From assembly GCF_023566315.1 (NCBI RefSeq), contig NZ_JAKNSU010000001.1: a stretch of 64,000 nt of DNA, one strand, 5' to 3'. Below the pieces are notes generated by a model, which made no database searches, was not told the origin of the DNA, and saw only the letters and a list, made by a program, of their open reading frames with translations. The translations under genes and the position numbers were made by a program. The stretch is from Edwardiiplasma whartonense (GTDB taxonomy: Bacteria; Bacillota_I; Bacilli_A; Mycoplasmatales; Mycoplasmataceae). Below, piece by piece: positions 40,359 through 52,915 of the stretch; position 1 is the stretch's first letter, and each line of letters begins with the position of its first letter.

Positions 40359-42290
40359 TTACATTTTCTCTTTAATTTCTTGATTAATTAGTAAATAAAA
40401 CTCGTCACAAGAAACAGTAATCTGCTCTTCACTATTATATTTTCGATAAGTGATAGTATTATCTGAAATCTCTTTTTTTCCTAAAACTAATTGATAAGGA
40501 ATTTTATGAATTTGAGCATCGCGAATTTTATAACTTAATCTTTCATCACGATTATCTAAATGCGTACGAATATAATCAGTTTTTAAATTCTTTTGAATTC
40601 TTTTAGCATACTTTTCACTTTCCTCGTCACCAACAGGAATAATTTCGATTTGAATTGGCGCTAATCAAAGTGGTAGGTTGCCTTTTGTTTGTTCTAATAA
40701 AGTAGCAATGAAACGCTCATAAGTTCCAATCAAACCACGGTGAATCATGATAGGGCGACTCAAACCACCATTATCATCAACATAAGTTAAATCAAATTTT
40801 TGTGGCAACAAAAAGTCTAATTGAATGGTGGCAATCGTAATTTCGTGACTTTGTGCAGTTTTAGCTTGGATATCCAATTTGGGTCCATAAAAAGCTGCCT
40901 CACCAACCATTTTTTTATAATTCAAGTTTAAGTCTTTCAAAACTTTTTCCAACTCTGCTTCAGCTTTATTTCACATTTGGTCATCTTGGAAATATTTTTC
41001 CTTGTCTTCTGGATCACGAACTGAAAAACTTAAATAATCAATTTTAATCTTAAAAGTTTTTAAAACTTCCTCAATCAACCTATAAATTGATTTAAATTCG
41101 GACTCAATTTGATCGGGACGAACAAAAATGTGAGAATCGGTTAATTCCATTGCTCTAACCCGTTCTAAACCCGTTAAAGAACCACTAGATTCATAACGAT
41201 GTTGTAAGGCATGTTCAGAATAACGCAAAGGCAATTCACGATAAGAACGTTGTTTTTGGCGGTAAACAGCAATGTGGTGAGGACAAGACATCGGTTTTAA
41301 AATAAACTCTTCATTTCCCGCTTTAAAAGGTTGAAACATATCTTCATTATAATGACTCAAATGTCCACTAATTCTATAAAGATCTAATGTTCCGATGACG
41401 GGAGTTTCAATTGGCACATAGTCATATTCTCATTCTTTTTCTTTAAGGTAAGTTTTAATTTGTTCTTTTAGAGCAACTCCATTTGGTAATCAGATTGGTA
41501 AACCTTGACCAATCAATTGGTCAAAATGAAAAATTTCTAACTGTTTATTAATCGAACGGTGGTCTGATAAACGACGTTCTTCAAGGATTAATTGTTTCTT
41601 TTCCAATTGGTCAAGAGAAACTCCAGCCAATCCATGCAATCTTTGTAGCATAACATTACTAGCATCGTTTAGTCAATACGAACCAGAAAGATCTAATAAC
41701 TTAATTTTTTTCACTAATTTCTCCTCTACACAAACTGGTTCAGAAAAAATAAAGTTTTCTTTATTAATTGTAGTTAAAATTGCATAACCTCTTTCGCTAA
41801 TTGCCTTATTTGCTAAATGAAGTTGATAAGTATTTAAATTCAAATCACTTGAAACAGTAATTTTTTTATTTTGAATGACTAACCTTTGATTGGTTAATTC
41901 ATCAAGCTTATTTTGAATGAATGGTAATCGATCACGTTTAATGGTTTCTTTGTCTAAAAAAGTTGTACTGAATTCATATTCATCTTGATTATAAAATTCC
42001 TCAGCAATTTTAATATCTGGAAAATTTTGAACCAAACTATAAGCAGTAATTGCTGCAGCAGTAGTGGAAACAAAAAAATCAAGAAGTGATTCTTTGCTAT
42101 CTTTAGTAGTTATTAACTCGATTTTGCAGTCTTGTTCAACAATGAAATCACTAGCAACTTTTTGTTGATTATTAATTAAGGCACCAATAGTATTTTTTTT
42201 CAAAGAAGTAGCTATTTGACCAGCAATTTCTTTTACTGATAAAGGTTTATCAAACTCCCTAATACTTTCATCTAATAAAGTAATTTTCAT
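40359..42290 (-). CDS. thrS: Threonyl-tRNA synthetase
   Basis: Class II synthetase. 643 residues. It has an N-terminal TGS domain (MKITLLDESIREFDKPLSVKEI), an editing-domain region, a catalytic core with motif 2 (FILKPMSCPHHIAVY, LPLRYSEHALQHRYE) and the zinc ligands' region, then a C-terminal anticodon-binding domain (WLAPIQIEIIPVGDEESEK). The start ATG follows GGAGGAAAG. Several Trp codons are TGA. The gene is convergent with the recombinase and marks the right edge of the accessory island. Confidence 0.96.
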
Positions 42291-42415
42291 ATCTTTCCTC
42301 CAATAAACTCACCTAAATCTCAAAAATTAATTCACTAAATTCTACTCCCTAGAAAAGTGATTATTCAAATCAACACTTGCTTATAAACCCGAGATTATTT
42401 AACTTAATCAGTATT

Positions 42416-42444
42416 ATTATAATCAAAAAAACAGTACTTGTTAA
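42416..42444 (-). promoter_or_regulatory. thrS promoter
   Basis: TTAACA (42439-42444), 17 nt, TATAAT (42416-42421) on the minus strand. The 125-nt leader that follows has an imperfect AAGTG/CACTT hairpin (about 42351-42374). It has none of the T-box marks (no AGGGTGGNACCGCG). Confidence 0.75.
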
Positions 42445-42484
42445 CTAAGGAAAACTGACTTATTAAATTAAGAAATAGACAATA

Positions 42485-42509
42485 AAAAATCACCACAAGT
42501 GATGATTTC
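42485..42509 (-). terminator. Terminator of pfkA-pyk
   Basis: ATCATCAC/GTGGTGAT stem of 8 bp (with one G-T pair) followed by TTTTTTATT on the minus strand, 13 nt after the pyk stop. Confidence 0.8.
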
Positions 42510-42521
42510 TAATTTATTAAA

Positions 42522-43952
42522 TTAAGCAACAACTAATTCGTTAATATCAGTGTTTCGAACAACTAGAATCGTGCTGCCTGGTTTTGCTCCTCAAGTTTTA
42601 GCAATTGATGATAATGCCTTTTCATTCAATTGGTCTAAATCATCAACCTTGTTCATAAAAATTGATGATCAAGCACCAAAAGCGGTCCATAACCTTTCTG
42701 AAGTTGAAACTCCTAGAATAGCTACATTAGGACGAAATTTAGAAACAGTTTTTAACAATTCTCCTGTTTTTGAAAGAGTAATCGCATATTCATATTTTCC
42801 ATCATGAGCCATTTCTGATAACTTAGCAGCAATATCTGCACGCGGACCTTTAGTGGTATTACGAGCATGTTCAATTAACTTTTTATAATAGGTCTTATCA
42901 TAAAATTCGACTTCAGCACGACGATCAATGGTTGCCATTGTGTTAACAGTAATGAAAGGATAGTCTCCTGCAGCGGTTTCTCCAGAAAGCATTGTAGCAT
43001 CAGCTCCTCAATCAACAGCACAATAAACATCAGTTACTTCAGCACGCGTTGGGGCAGGGTTATTTGTCATGCTATCTAACATTTGGGTAGCTACAATTAC
43101 TGGTTTTCCCACTTCACGGCATTTTCTAATAATCACTTTTTCTCAATAAGGTACGTCATAATAAGGAATTTCTAACCCTAAATCACCACGAGCAACCATG
43201 ATTCCATCAGCAGCAGCAATGATTGCATCGATATTATTGATTCCCACTTGTGATTCAATTTTGGCAAAAATTTGAATATCTTCCTGATTGTTTTCTTTGA
43301 AAATATCACGGATTTCTTTAATGTTATCCGCACTATTAACAAAAGAAGCAGCCACATAATCTACTTTTTGTTCACAACCATACTTTAAATCCGCTCTATC
43401 TTTTTCAGCTAAGAACGGCATCGAAAAATCAACTCCAGGCAAGTTTACTCGCTTATTAGTTTTAACAACATAAGGGTTGAAAGCTTTACATTCCACAACC
43501 CCTGGTTTAACTGTTTCAACAGTCATTTCTAACTTACCATCATCAATTAAAACAACATCACCTTCTTTAAGATCTTGTGACATGTCATAAGCAACAGTCA
43601 TTTCTCCTTGACCACATTCCTTATTTAAATAACTATCTTGGTCAGTATAAATGGTAATTTTTTGACCAGCACTCACTTCTTGCTTTCCATCTTTAAACTT
43701 ACCAACCCGGATTTCTGGTCCTTTTGTATCAAGCATAATTGAAATCGGCTGATTCAATTTTTCACGAATCTCTTTGGTTGAAGCAATTCTTGCACCATGT
43801 TCATCATATGAACCATGAGAAAAATTTAAACGAACAGTATTCATTCCATTTTCATAAAGTTTTTGAATGTCTTCAGTATTATGAGTAGCAGGACCAATAG
43901 TAGTAACAATTTTTGTTCTTTTTACTCTTTTTGATAATTCAGATTTAGTCAT
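42522..43952 (-). CDS. pyk: Pyruvate kinase
   Basis: Last ATP-yielding step of glycolysis. 476 residues. RTKIVTTIGPATHNTEDI at the N-terminus, MLDTKGPEIRVGKF, IFAKIESQVGINNID and MVARGDLGLEIPYYDVPY, ADATMLSGETAAGDYP with the Trp encoded by TGA just before, and a C-terminal allosteric domain reduced as in other mollicutes. It lies 79 nt downstream of pfkA in the same operon. Confidence 0.97.
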
Positions 43953-44031
43953 CTTTGTCTCCTTTTTTCATTTCCAACTCTAATTGTATATTTAAATCAA
44001 AGAAAGATAAATATACCCATAAATAATTAAC

Positions 44032-45006
44032 TTAGAAAAAGCGGTTCAATTCACGAACCCTTGCAATTTCCTTAGTTTTGTCTTTTCTTGGCATGTTTAA
44101 AGTAGAATTAATATCCCGGGCAACCAACTTATTATCTTCTAACCCAATAAACAAACCTCCATGTCCACTTACTAATTGTTCAACAGCAAACACGCCACAA
44201 TTAACCCCCAAAATTCGGTCAGCAGCACTTGGTTTCCCACCTCTTTGGACATGACCAAGAACAGTTGCTCGAGTTACATATCCTGATGCAGCTTCAATAT
44301 CCTTAGCTAATTGTTCAGAACTGAAGTCATACATTTTTTCACTAACCAAAACAATAACACTACGCTTTTTCTGATCGTGTAAAGTCTTTACTTGAGCACA
44401 AATTTCTTCTTTAGATAATTTTGATTCTGGAATCGAAAAGACATCAGCACCAGTAGCAACTGCTGCAGACAAGGGCAAATCACCACATCCATTACCCATA
44501 ATTTCTATCACTGCAGCACGGTTATGAGATTCCATCGTATCACGAATCTTATCAATTGATTCGATTACTGTGTTTAAAGCAGTATCAAACCCAATTGTAT
44601 AATCAGATGAAACAATATCATTATCAATTGTTCCTGGTAAACCAACACAATTAATTCCCATTTCAGTCAATTTTTGAGCACCCATGTAACTACCATCACC
44701 TCCGATAACTACCAGAGCTTCAATGCCTTCTTTATGCAAGTTTTCAACTGCAACTTGGCGAACTTTTTCTTCTTTAAATTCAGGTAAACGTGCTGATCCA
44801 ATCGCAGTTCCTCCCTTATTTAAAATACTAGTAGCAAATTCAGGCGTGACTTTTTTAAAATTATTTTCAACCAATCCTTTATAACCATCAAAAACAACAT
44901 AGGTTTCAACTCCATGAACCGAAGCTTGACGAATCACTCCCGAAATAGCAGCATTCATCCCAGGTGCGTCACCTCCTGATGTTAAAACTCCAATTTTTTT
45001 AATCAT
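44032..45006 (-). CDS. pfkA: 6-phosphofructokinase
   Basis: Commits fructose-6-phosphate to glycolysis. 324 residues, full length. GVLTSGGDAPGMNAAISG, VVIGGDGSYMGA, GTIDNDIVSSDYTIGFDTALN with the catalytic Asp, and ATVLGHVQRGG. A TATAAT (45072-45077) precedes it without a clear -35 box. pfkA-pyk forms the two-gene glycolytic operon. Confidence 0.97.
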   Translation of the reverse strand: MIKKIGVLTSGGDAPGMNAAISGVIRQASVHGVETYVVFDGYKGLVENNFKKVTPEFATSILNKGGTAIGSARLPEFKEEKVRQVAVENLHKEGIEALVVIGGDGSYMGAQKLTEMGINCVGLPGTIDNDIVSSDYTIGFDTALNTVIESIDKIRDTMESHNRAAVIEIMGNGCGDLPLSAAVATGADVFSIPESKLSKEEICAQVKTLHDQKKRSVIVLVSEKMYDFSSEQLAKDIEAASGYVTRATVLGHVQRGGKPSAADRILGVNCGVFAVEQLVSGHGGLFIGLEDNKLVARDINSTLNMPRKDKTKEIARVRELNRFF

Positions 45007-45114
45007 ATAAAATTCCTTTCTTGTTAATCAATTATTAAAATTAATGCTTTTATACGTAAGATTACGCCCTAATTATAGCGTTTTTCCCGAAGGTTAAAAT
45101 TAAGAACTATGCTT

Positions 45115-46047
45115 TTACTTCTTTTTAGTAAAATACTTAGCAAACAAACTCTCAAAATTACGTTTATATAAACCGATTAAAGAAATTGTAAATCAAACTC
45201 CAAATTGAATTAACATATTAACATTCAAAGTATCACGACCAGCTAAACCAGTAAATTTAAGAATTTTAACAATGTTTAAGAAAAACCAGATGTAGAACTG
45301 TTGACTCATGTTAGTTAACTGCATTACGTACCCAACTGTATTCATCCCACTTGAAATTCCATCTAAAACTTGTAAAGTCTGTCCATTAACCCCAGTACCA
45401 CCATGAACATATTGATTATTACTTTTACCAAATAAATCAGTAGCAGCCGGAGAAAGCGCTCAATATCACATCATGATTACAAAGAAGGTAATCAGCACAA
45501 TTAATAAATAAAAGGCTAAGTTTCAATTTAAAGAATGAGTTTTTTGTTTTTTGTTTCCCAAACCAACAATTTCAAACAGATATCAACCGACTGAAGCGCC
45601 GATAATTAAGATAATGTTCATGAAAAAGTCTCCAACATAACCAACTGACAAAGCAAACAAACCAAAGAAAACAGCATTGATTAATCCTCAAAAGTATTGT
45701 GAAGCGCGATTATAAGCAATCATTGCTACAGCCAACACCCCCGTAAAAGCGGCCAATCCATTTAACGAATAAAGGACAGCAACAGCAATTGCTGAACTCT
45801 CATTTTGACCAAATACTGATCCAGCCACCAACACTCGATCATATTGTTGTAAGGGTAAAAATCGTGATTCACCACTTTTAGCAGTGACCGAAACAAAGTT
45901 AAAAACCAAGACGATTACAATTCCCAGTACCAAAAATCACTGGAACTTCTTGGGTAATTCTTTTAAATCTTTAAAAACATCTCTTGCTCCTAAAAAATTC
46001 TTGAATTTAGTTTTCATAAATTCTTGTTCAATCGTTCTATTTGACAT
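45115..46047 (-). CDS. pnuC: PnuC-type nicotinamide (riboside) transporter
   Basis: Facilitator for NAD precursors. 310 residues with seven or eight helices. The central LNGLAAFTGVLAVAMIAYNRASQYFWGLINAVFFG...GDFFMNIILIIGASVGWYLFE matches the PnuC core, and the C-terminal VWFTISLIGLYKR is typical. Its ATG (46045-46047) overlaps the deoD end by 11 nt, so translation is coupled. Coupling to a purine nucleoside phosphorylase and the presence of nadK in this window fit NAD salvage. Confidence 0.88.
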
Positions 46048-46786
46048 TATTTTTCCCTCCTTCAACAGAATAATTTTTTAGATGTAAAGCGCTTTGCAAG
46101 GCAATCTCAACCATTTGATTAAAACTGTTTTCCCTCTCACTAGCACTAAGTTCTTCATGACTAACAAAACTATCACTAATTGTTAATAAAGCCCCGGCCT
46201 GTTTTTTAGTAATTAAAGCCGTGGCAAACAAAGCATAAGATTCCATTTCAACCACACTGTAGTTGTTTTGTTTTGCAACTCCCAGAACATCAAACCCTTC
46301 AGGATTGTAAAATACATCAGAACAATGAGCAAGTCCAGTTTTTAAGTTCACTCCCATTGTTGCTGCAGTTTGATTTAACACATCATAAATATATGGAGAA
46401 GGGTGCACAACTCTTTTGTTAGGCCCTCCAATTGATTTAAGAAAATCATTATCACCATGAGTTTCTTTGATATTAAAAACGTCAAAGATTTTTAAATCTT
46501 CTTGATAACTTCCAGCACTTCCAATTCTAATAATTGTTTCCACATCATAAAATTTAAATAACTCATAAGCATATATCCCCATGCTAGGTACACCCATCCC
46601 GTGCGAACCAATAGTTAACTGCATCCCTTGATACGTTCCTGTATACATGAGCATATTTCTGACTTCACTTACCAATTTTGGATTAGTAAGATAAGTCAAG
46701 GCAATCTTTTTTGCTCGTAAAGGATCACCTGCTAAAAGGACAACTTTCGCTACCTCTTCTTTTTTAGCACCAATATGTACTGTCAT
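46037..46786 (-). CDS. deoD: Purine nucleoside phosphorylase
   Basis: Phosphorolysis of purine nucleosides to base and (deoxy)ribose-1-phosphate. 249 residues, trimeric/hexameric DeoD type: MTVHIGAKKEEVAKVVLLAGDPLRAK, RIGSAGSYQEDLKIFDVF, VVEMESYALFATAL and LTISDSFVSHE. The upstream frame continues for 12 codons, but the ATG at 46784-46786 has GGGAGGAAA in the proper place. Confidence 0.96.
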   Translation of the reverse strand: MTVHIGAKKEEVAKVVLLAGDPLRAKKIALTYLTNPKLVSEVRNMLMYTGTYQGMQLTIGSHGMGVPSMGIYAYELFKFYDVETIIRIGSAGSYQEDLKIFDVFNIKETHGDNDFLKSIGGPNKRVVHPSPYIYDVLNQTAATMGVNLKTGLAHCSDVFYNPEGFDVLGVAKQNNYSVVEMESYALFATALITKKQAGALLTISDSFVSHEELSASERENSFNQMVEIALQSALHLKNYSVEGGKNNVK

Positions 46787-46860
46787 TTTTTCCTCCCTGT
46801 GTCTTTTTGATATAAATATCAATTACAATTAGATTATATAGGTTAAATAAGGAGGAAAAG

Positions 46861-48552
46861 ATGGGCTTTGATAAAAAAAAATTGCTTTATCAAGAATGGA
46901 AAAACAATCCCGAACTTGATGAAGAGATGAGAGAAATTCTTTCATCAGCGACCCCAACAGAATTGAGCAACGCCTTTAATTTAGAGTTAGAATTTGGAAC
47001 AGCAGGAATCCGAGGAATCATGGGAGCAGGACCAGGAAGATTCAATGTTTATACCATTAAAAAAGTTACCCGTGGTTATGCGCAATTGTTAAAAGAAAAA
47101 TATCCCAATCAACTTAGTCAAGGAGTGGTCGTTGGTCATGATTCGCGTCACAATTCTACAAAGTTTGCCCAGTTGACTGCTGAAGTTTTAACAAGTGAAG
47201 GAATTAAAGTTTATTTATTTAAAAAAAACCAGATGCAACCCACTCCCGTAGTTTCTTTTGCCACTAGAAAATTAAAGGCATTGGGAGGAATTGTTATTAC
47301 TGCTTCACACAACCCTGCTGAATATAATGGTTATAAAATTTATGATTCAACAGGATGTCAATTGATGCCTCAAGATACTGATATTATCAGTCAAGAAATT
47401 AGTAAAATTGATGATATTTTAATTTGAAATTTCCAACCTCAAAAAAAATTAATCAGTAAAGTACCTCATAAGGTAATTCGTGCCTATAAGAAGATGATTA
47501 ATAATTTACAATTTTACCCCCGCAGTCTTAGCAAAGTTAATCTGAAAATTATCTATAGCAGCGTGAATGGAACAGGGGGGTTGTACACACCTAAATTATT
47601 AAAACATCAAGGTTATGAAGTGATTGAAGTTAAAGAACACAGCCAACCAGATGAGAACTTCACTTATGTTGGTAATCCCAATCCTGAATTCTCGCCTGTC
47701 TGAAAGTATCCTTTAGCTTATGCAAAACAACATGATGCTGATCTTATTTTAATTAATGATCCCGATGCCGATCGCTTGGGAGTAGGAATTAAAACTAAAA
47801 AAGGTTATGAAATTCTAACTGGGAACCAAGTGGGGGCACTTTTGATTAATTGAAAACTTAGTCAAATGAAATTAAAGCACACTCTACCTTCAAACCCAGT
47901 CATGTATTCATCCTTTGTCACCGCTGATTTAGGTGACCGAATTGCTGAAGATGAATACCAAGTTAAAGTAATTAAAACTCTAACTGGGTTTAAATGAATG
48001 GGGCATGAAATGAACCAAGAACCAGAACGAGGATTAAACTTTGTCTTTGCTTATGAAGAGTCAATTGGTTATGTCCTTGATGATTCCACTAGAGATAAGG
48101 ATGGCATTCAAGCGGCGGTTATGATTGCAGAGTTGGCTTGAAAGACCAAGGTTGACTTTCGCACTCTTAGTGATGTCTTAGATGATATTTACAAAAAGTA
48201 TGGCTATTATGACACGACCACTATTAACTTAAATTTCAAACCAGAAGAAAAAACTGCCAAGATTGATCCAATTATGCAAGAATTGCGGACAAAAGGTTTA
48301 GTTCAACTAGCAGATAGTAAAATTGAAAAAACCGAAGATTACTTACCAGGTTTATATAATATGCCTGGCCAAAACTTATTAAAGTTTTATTTTCAAGATG
48401 GAAGTTGAATTGCACTACGACCATCAGGAACCGAACCGAAACTAAAGATTTATTTCAATATTATTGCCACAAGTGCAAGAAAGGCAAAAAGTACGCAAGT
48501 GAAATTGGAAAAAGCTTTACGGGAGTTATTAAATCTTCCACAAAAAAAGTAG
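46861..48552 (+). CDS. Phosphohexomutase (phosphoglucomutase/phosphomannomutase)
   Basis: Interconverts hexose (or pentose) 1- and 6-(5-)phosphates. 563 residues. It has AGIRGIMGAGP, the phosphoserine loop VITASHNPAEYNGYK, the metal loop NDPDADRLGVG and the phosphate-binding RPSGTEPKLK. In mollicutes this family includes enzymes also described as phosphopentomutase, which would link it to the ribose-1-phosphate made by the neighbouring DeoD, but the sequence does not settle the substrate. It is divergent from deoD with GGAGG before the ATG. Several TGA Trp codons. Confidence 0.93.
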
Positions 48553-48571
48553 GATTAATCCTACTTTTTTT
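48542..48571. terminator. Bidirectional terminator after the phosphohexomutase
   Basis: AAAAAAAGTAGGATT/AATCCTACTTTTTTT perfect stem, overlapping the stop codon, between convergent genes. Confidence 0.92.
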
Positions 48572-48588
48572 AAACTTAACCATAATGA

Positions 48589-50283
48589 TTATTTTCCGTC
48601 TTGGTCTTTTTTTTCTTTGGTTTTTTCATCAGCTTTTTTTGTTTTACCACCATCAGCTTGAGCGCGTTTATCCAGAGCTTCTTGACCTTCGTGAGCTAAT
48701 TCTGCTTTCAATGCTACCCGTCTTTTATGAGAAGGGATTACAATGTTATTTAACAATACACTAGAAATTGAAAGATAGATTCAAAAACCAAGAGTAATTC
48801 CAAAAGCAATTCCATTATAAGTTCCTGCGTGAGCACCATTATTAGCAAAGTTTCCATAAAGGTTGAAGCAAACTCCTAAAACCCAAGCAATAATTGGCAG
48901 AACCACTCCATCAACAAAGAGTTTATTAGTTAAACCAAGTGGAGAAACATTACCATCCATCAACGTTGCAACAACATAGAACATTAGCGAAGTCGTCAAT
49001 ACCAAGTTAGCTACAGCTGAAAATCACGGTCACATCTTGGTAGTTGAAGTATTAGGAGCAACAATTGATCCTAGGTTAATCACCGCATTTAAACCAACAA
49101 CAAAACTAAATGCAGCTAAAGCTAAAAGCAAGTAATAAGTAAGTGATGGTAAAACTAAAGTTTTTCAATTCAAATGATATTGAGTTTTGCTAAAAACAGA
49201 AATGGCGTGAAAGATAATTGTAAAGAGCATCAAGCTCCCAAAAATTATCCCAGGAGTTGCTTTACCAGCCCCAATCCCATTCTTGGCAAGAATTGGTAAC
49301 ACAATCACAGCAACAATCACTGTTGGAATAATTGCTGCAATCATCGCAATAATTGCTTTAAACATTTCTAAAGAAAAGAGTTTTCAACCTAGCTTATTTT
49401 TACCATTAGTATTAGTATCTAAAGTTTTGTAGTAAGCGATTACGTACTTCGAACCAATTGAAGTTGCTTCATATCCACGTTTTAGGTCAAAAAACATTTC
49501 ATCAGGACGCATCGAAATTGCCAACTTCCGTTCTCTTTCATACATTTGCTTCACTGATTTTAAAACCACTTCTGAGGGTTTAACATAGACACTCATGTCT
49601 TGTTCACGAATTAAAGAGTTGGCAATATCATCCATCATCACATCCAAGAATTTTGGCTTAAAAACTAAACCAGTATATCCAGCATAAGAAGCTTTAATTT
49701 GTTCATAATCTCCCAATTGAAGGTTTGAATTCAAACTTGAGACATAAGCAATGGTTTTTTGGTAATTGAATAAAACATTGTTGCGACGAGCGTTGATGTA
49801 TTGTTTGACCCCAACAACCGTACCAAAAAATACCTGTTTGGTTAATGGTACTAATAAACCAAAGACTCCTCCGACCAAAACTAATTTAAATGGTGCTAGG
49901 ACTGCATAAAGTAGGGAATCTTGAGCCATAACTCCAGTAATCTGGAGCTCAGAAATGTTATAAGTGGTTCCATCAGATGTAAAAGTAAGCGCAGAGAGAT
50001 CAGCACTACTCTTATTCTCAATTAACCAGCGGTTGATATTAGTAATCATCACTCCAACATTAACTGAAGTAGCACCAACTCCCAAAGTACCCATTTTTGT
50101 TTGTAAAGTCAGGATTGCTTGAATGAGAACATCTCCAGAAGCCAATACAGGTTGACCTCCATTGGTTGTTACATAAATTCCAGCCAATTTATACAAAGCT
50201 AAACTATCAATCCAAGCAGAATAACCAAAATAAACTACAAAGACAGCCACTAGAAGGATTAATTGTCGAGTTAATTTTCGCAT
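48589..50283 (-). CDS. Large polytopic membrane protein of unknown function
   Basis: 564 residues. One N-terminal helix (about 7-25), an external segment of about 100 residues (SVNVGVMITNINRWLIENK...), a second helix (about 123-145), a cytoplasmic basic domain of about 150 residues (KQYINARRNN..., KSVKQMYERERKLAISMRPDE), then seven or so helices and a charged Lys/Glu/Asp tail (KTKKADEKTKEKKDQDGK). No family is recognised. TGA codons split it under the standard code. It has its own transcription unit, next to leuS. Confidence 0.8.
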
Positions 50284-50381
50284 CTTTTGACCTTTCTAAT
50301 TTCTCTAAACGTTTGAAATTATTGTAATCATTATTTTTTCATTTTGCAACAATAAAAAGAATTTTAGCCAGATGCAGAGTT

Positions 50382-52799
50382 CTATTCGATGACAAAGTTC
50401 ACGATTTTATCCAAAACTACAATTTCTTTGACAATTTCTTTGCCACTCAAATAAGCTTCAACGTGAGAATCTTTTTTCGCCAGTGCAATCAACTCTTGTT
50501 GACTCAAACCTTTTTTAACCACTGCTTTTCCCCGAACTTTTCCATTAACTTGAAAAACAACTGTTGTGGTAGTTAATACCAGTTTTTCAGCATCATAAAC
50601 TGGTCAAGGTTGAAGAATTACGCTTGGTTCATGACCAAGTAAAGATCACATCTCTTCTCCTAAATAAGGAGTAATAACACTTAACATCAAAATTAATCCT
50701 TCCACATAGGGTTGATAGATAGTGACAAGCTCTTCTTTATACATAGCATTAACCAAAACCATCAATTGAGAAATAGCAGTATTAAACTTTAAATCAGTAA
50801 TCATTTCCGTGTAATTTTTCACCACTTGATGATAAACAAAATCTAAATGATGATTGTTTTCATGACTAAACTGGTTTCCTGATACTAACCGGTATACCCG
50901 GTTTAATCATTTCATCGCCCCATCTAATCCTTCATAACTCCAAGGTAGGGAAGCATCAATTGGTCCCATAAACATTTCATATAACCTCAAAGCATCGGCC
51001 CCATGAGTTTCAATAATCTCATCAGGATTAATTACATTTCCCTTTGACTTGGACATTTTTTCTCCGTTTGGTCCTAAAATCATGCCTTGATTTACTAATT
51101 TTTGAAAAGGTTCAGCATAAGGAACAATTTTTTGGTCAAACAAAACTTGATTTCAAAAACGTGCATACAACAAATGCAACACCGCATGCTCTTGTCCTCC
51201 AACATAAAGGTCAACAGGTAACCATTTTTTAAAACGTTCTCTGGCTTCAGGACTATTAATATCAATTAATTCATTGGGAGTATTAGTTAAAATATAGGCT
51301 AAAAAATACCAACTTGAACCAGCTCATTGGGGCATTGTGTTAGTTTCACGACGGTAATGTTGATTGTTTTGCTCAATATTAACTCAGTCAGGAAAGTTTG
51401 CTAATGGTGATTCGCCAGTTCCACTTGGTTTAATATATTCTCCTGATGGCAAAGTTACTGGTAATTGAGCAGGATCAACCAAGATGATTTCATCTTGATC
51501 ATTATATAGAACCGGAAAGGGTTCACCATAAAAACGTTGTCGAGAAAACAACCAATCACGTAGTTTATAGTTAGTTTTAACAACCCCAATTTTCTGCTCG
51601 CTCAATATTTTTTTACTTACACTCAAAGCTTTGGTGGTTGTTAAACCATTCAGGGTTTCAGAATTGATATGTTTGGCATCACCTATAAAAGGTTTAATTT
51701 GACTTTTACTTTCTAAAACAAACTTAATTGGTAAATTAAACTTTTGGGCAAATTCTCAATCACGCGTATCATGAGCTGGCACTGCCATGACAGCTCCTGT
51801 AGCATAATCGTTTAAAACATAATCAGCAATTCAAATGGGAAGTTTTTCACCAGTCAAAGGATGCAAGGCATAACTTCCTAAAAAAACACCAGTTTTGGGA
51901 CGAGAATCATCTTTTCGTTCTAACTCAGTTTTTTGTTGAGTCAACTCTTGATACGCTTCAACCGACGCTTTTTGTTCAACTGCAGTTAACTTAGAAATTA
52001 TCGGATTTTCTGGAGCTAAAACAAGATAAGTTACTCCATAAATCGTATCAGGACGAGTAGTAAAAACTTTTAATTCATCACCAAACGTAGTTAAAAAGTT
52101 AATTTCCATCCCTTCTGATTTACCAATTCAGTTTCGTTGCAATTCCTTCACTGATGATGGTCAATCCAGAGCATCTAGTCCAGTTAATAATTTATCAGCA
52201 TACTTAGTAATCAACAAAACTCATTGACGCATCGGTTTTTTAACAACAGGAAAACCACCAACTTCACTAACCATTTTATTATCAACTACAATCACTTCTT
52301 CGTTTGCTAACACTGTTCCTAATTCTGGACACCAATTGACATCAGCATAACGCAATTCAGCCAAACCTTGTTGATATAACTGCTCAAAAATCCATTGGGT
52401 AGTTTTATAAAAATTAGGATGAGAAGTATTAACCTCTTTTTCATAATCATACGAAAAGCCTAACTTTTGCAATTGTTCACGAAACACAGCAATGTTTTTT
52501 AAAGTAAATTCTCGGGGATCATTTCCTGTTTTTAGCGCGTACTGTTCAGCTGGTAAACCAAACGCATCATAACCAATAGGGTGTAAAACATCATAACCAT
52601 TCATTCGTTTATAACGAGCGATAATATCAGTTGCTGTATAACCCTTAACGTGACCCACGTGTAAACCAGAACCACTTGGATAAGGAAACATATCTAAAAT
52701 GTAGGATTTTTTATCATGGGTGTTGGTTGTTTGGTAAGTTTTATTTTGCTCTCAATACAAACGCCACTTTTTTTCAATCGCGCGGTGGGAAAAGTCCAT
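50382..52799 (-). CDS. leuS: Leucyl-tRNA synthetase
   Basis: Class I synthetase. 805 residues. It has FPYPSGSGLHVGHVKGYTATD (HIGH as HVGH), an editing CP1 domain with GVTYLVLAPENPI, RDWLFSRQRFYGEPFP, and NGEKMSKSKGN. The ATG at 52797-52799 follows GGAGC. No T-box leader is visible upstream. The C-terminal tail is the ordinary LeuRS anticodon/appendix domain. Confidence 0.96.
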
Positions 52800-52876
52800 T
52801 CTCTTGCTCCTTATTATCTTTGTCTATTTTACTATTTTATCAACCTTTTACAAAGATTTTTTTCTAGCAAAGAAAA

Positions 52877-52900
52877 AACACCAGGATTTCTCTTGGTGCT
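52877..52900 (-). terminator. Terminator after tRNA-Ile
   Basis: CACCAAG/CTTGGTG-type stem (CACCAAGAGAAATCCTGGTG with a small mismatch) followed by TTTTTTCTTT on the minus strand, 17 nt after the tRNA. Confidence 0.75.
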
Positions 52901-52915
52901 TATTATTTTCTTAAA

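Noticed and set aside
42291..42420. T-box leader upstream of thrS
   Set aside because: The conserved T-box sequence and specifier arrangement are absent; the small hairpin there has no strong T run.
52800..52915. T-box leader upstream of leuS
   Set aside because: Only the terminator of tRNA-Ile and AT-rich DNA are present; no T-box motif.
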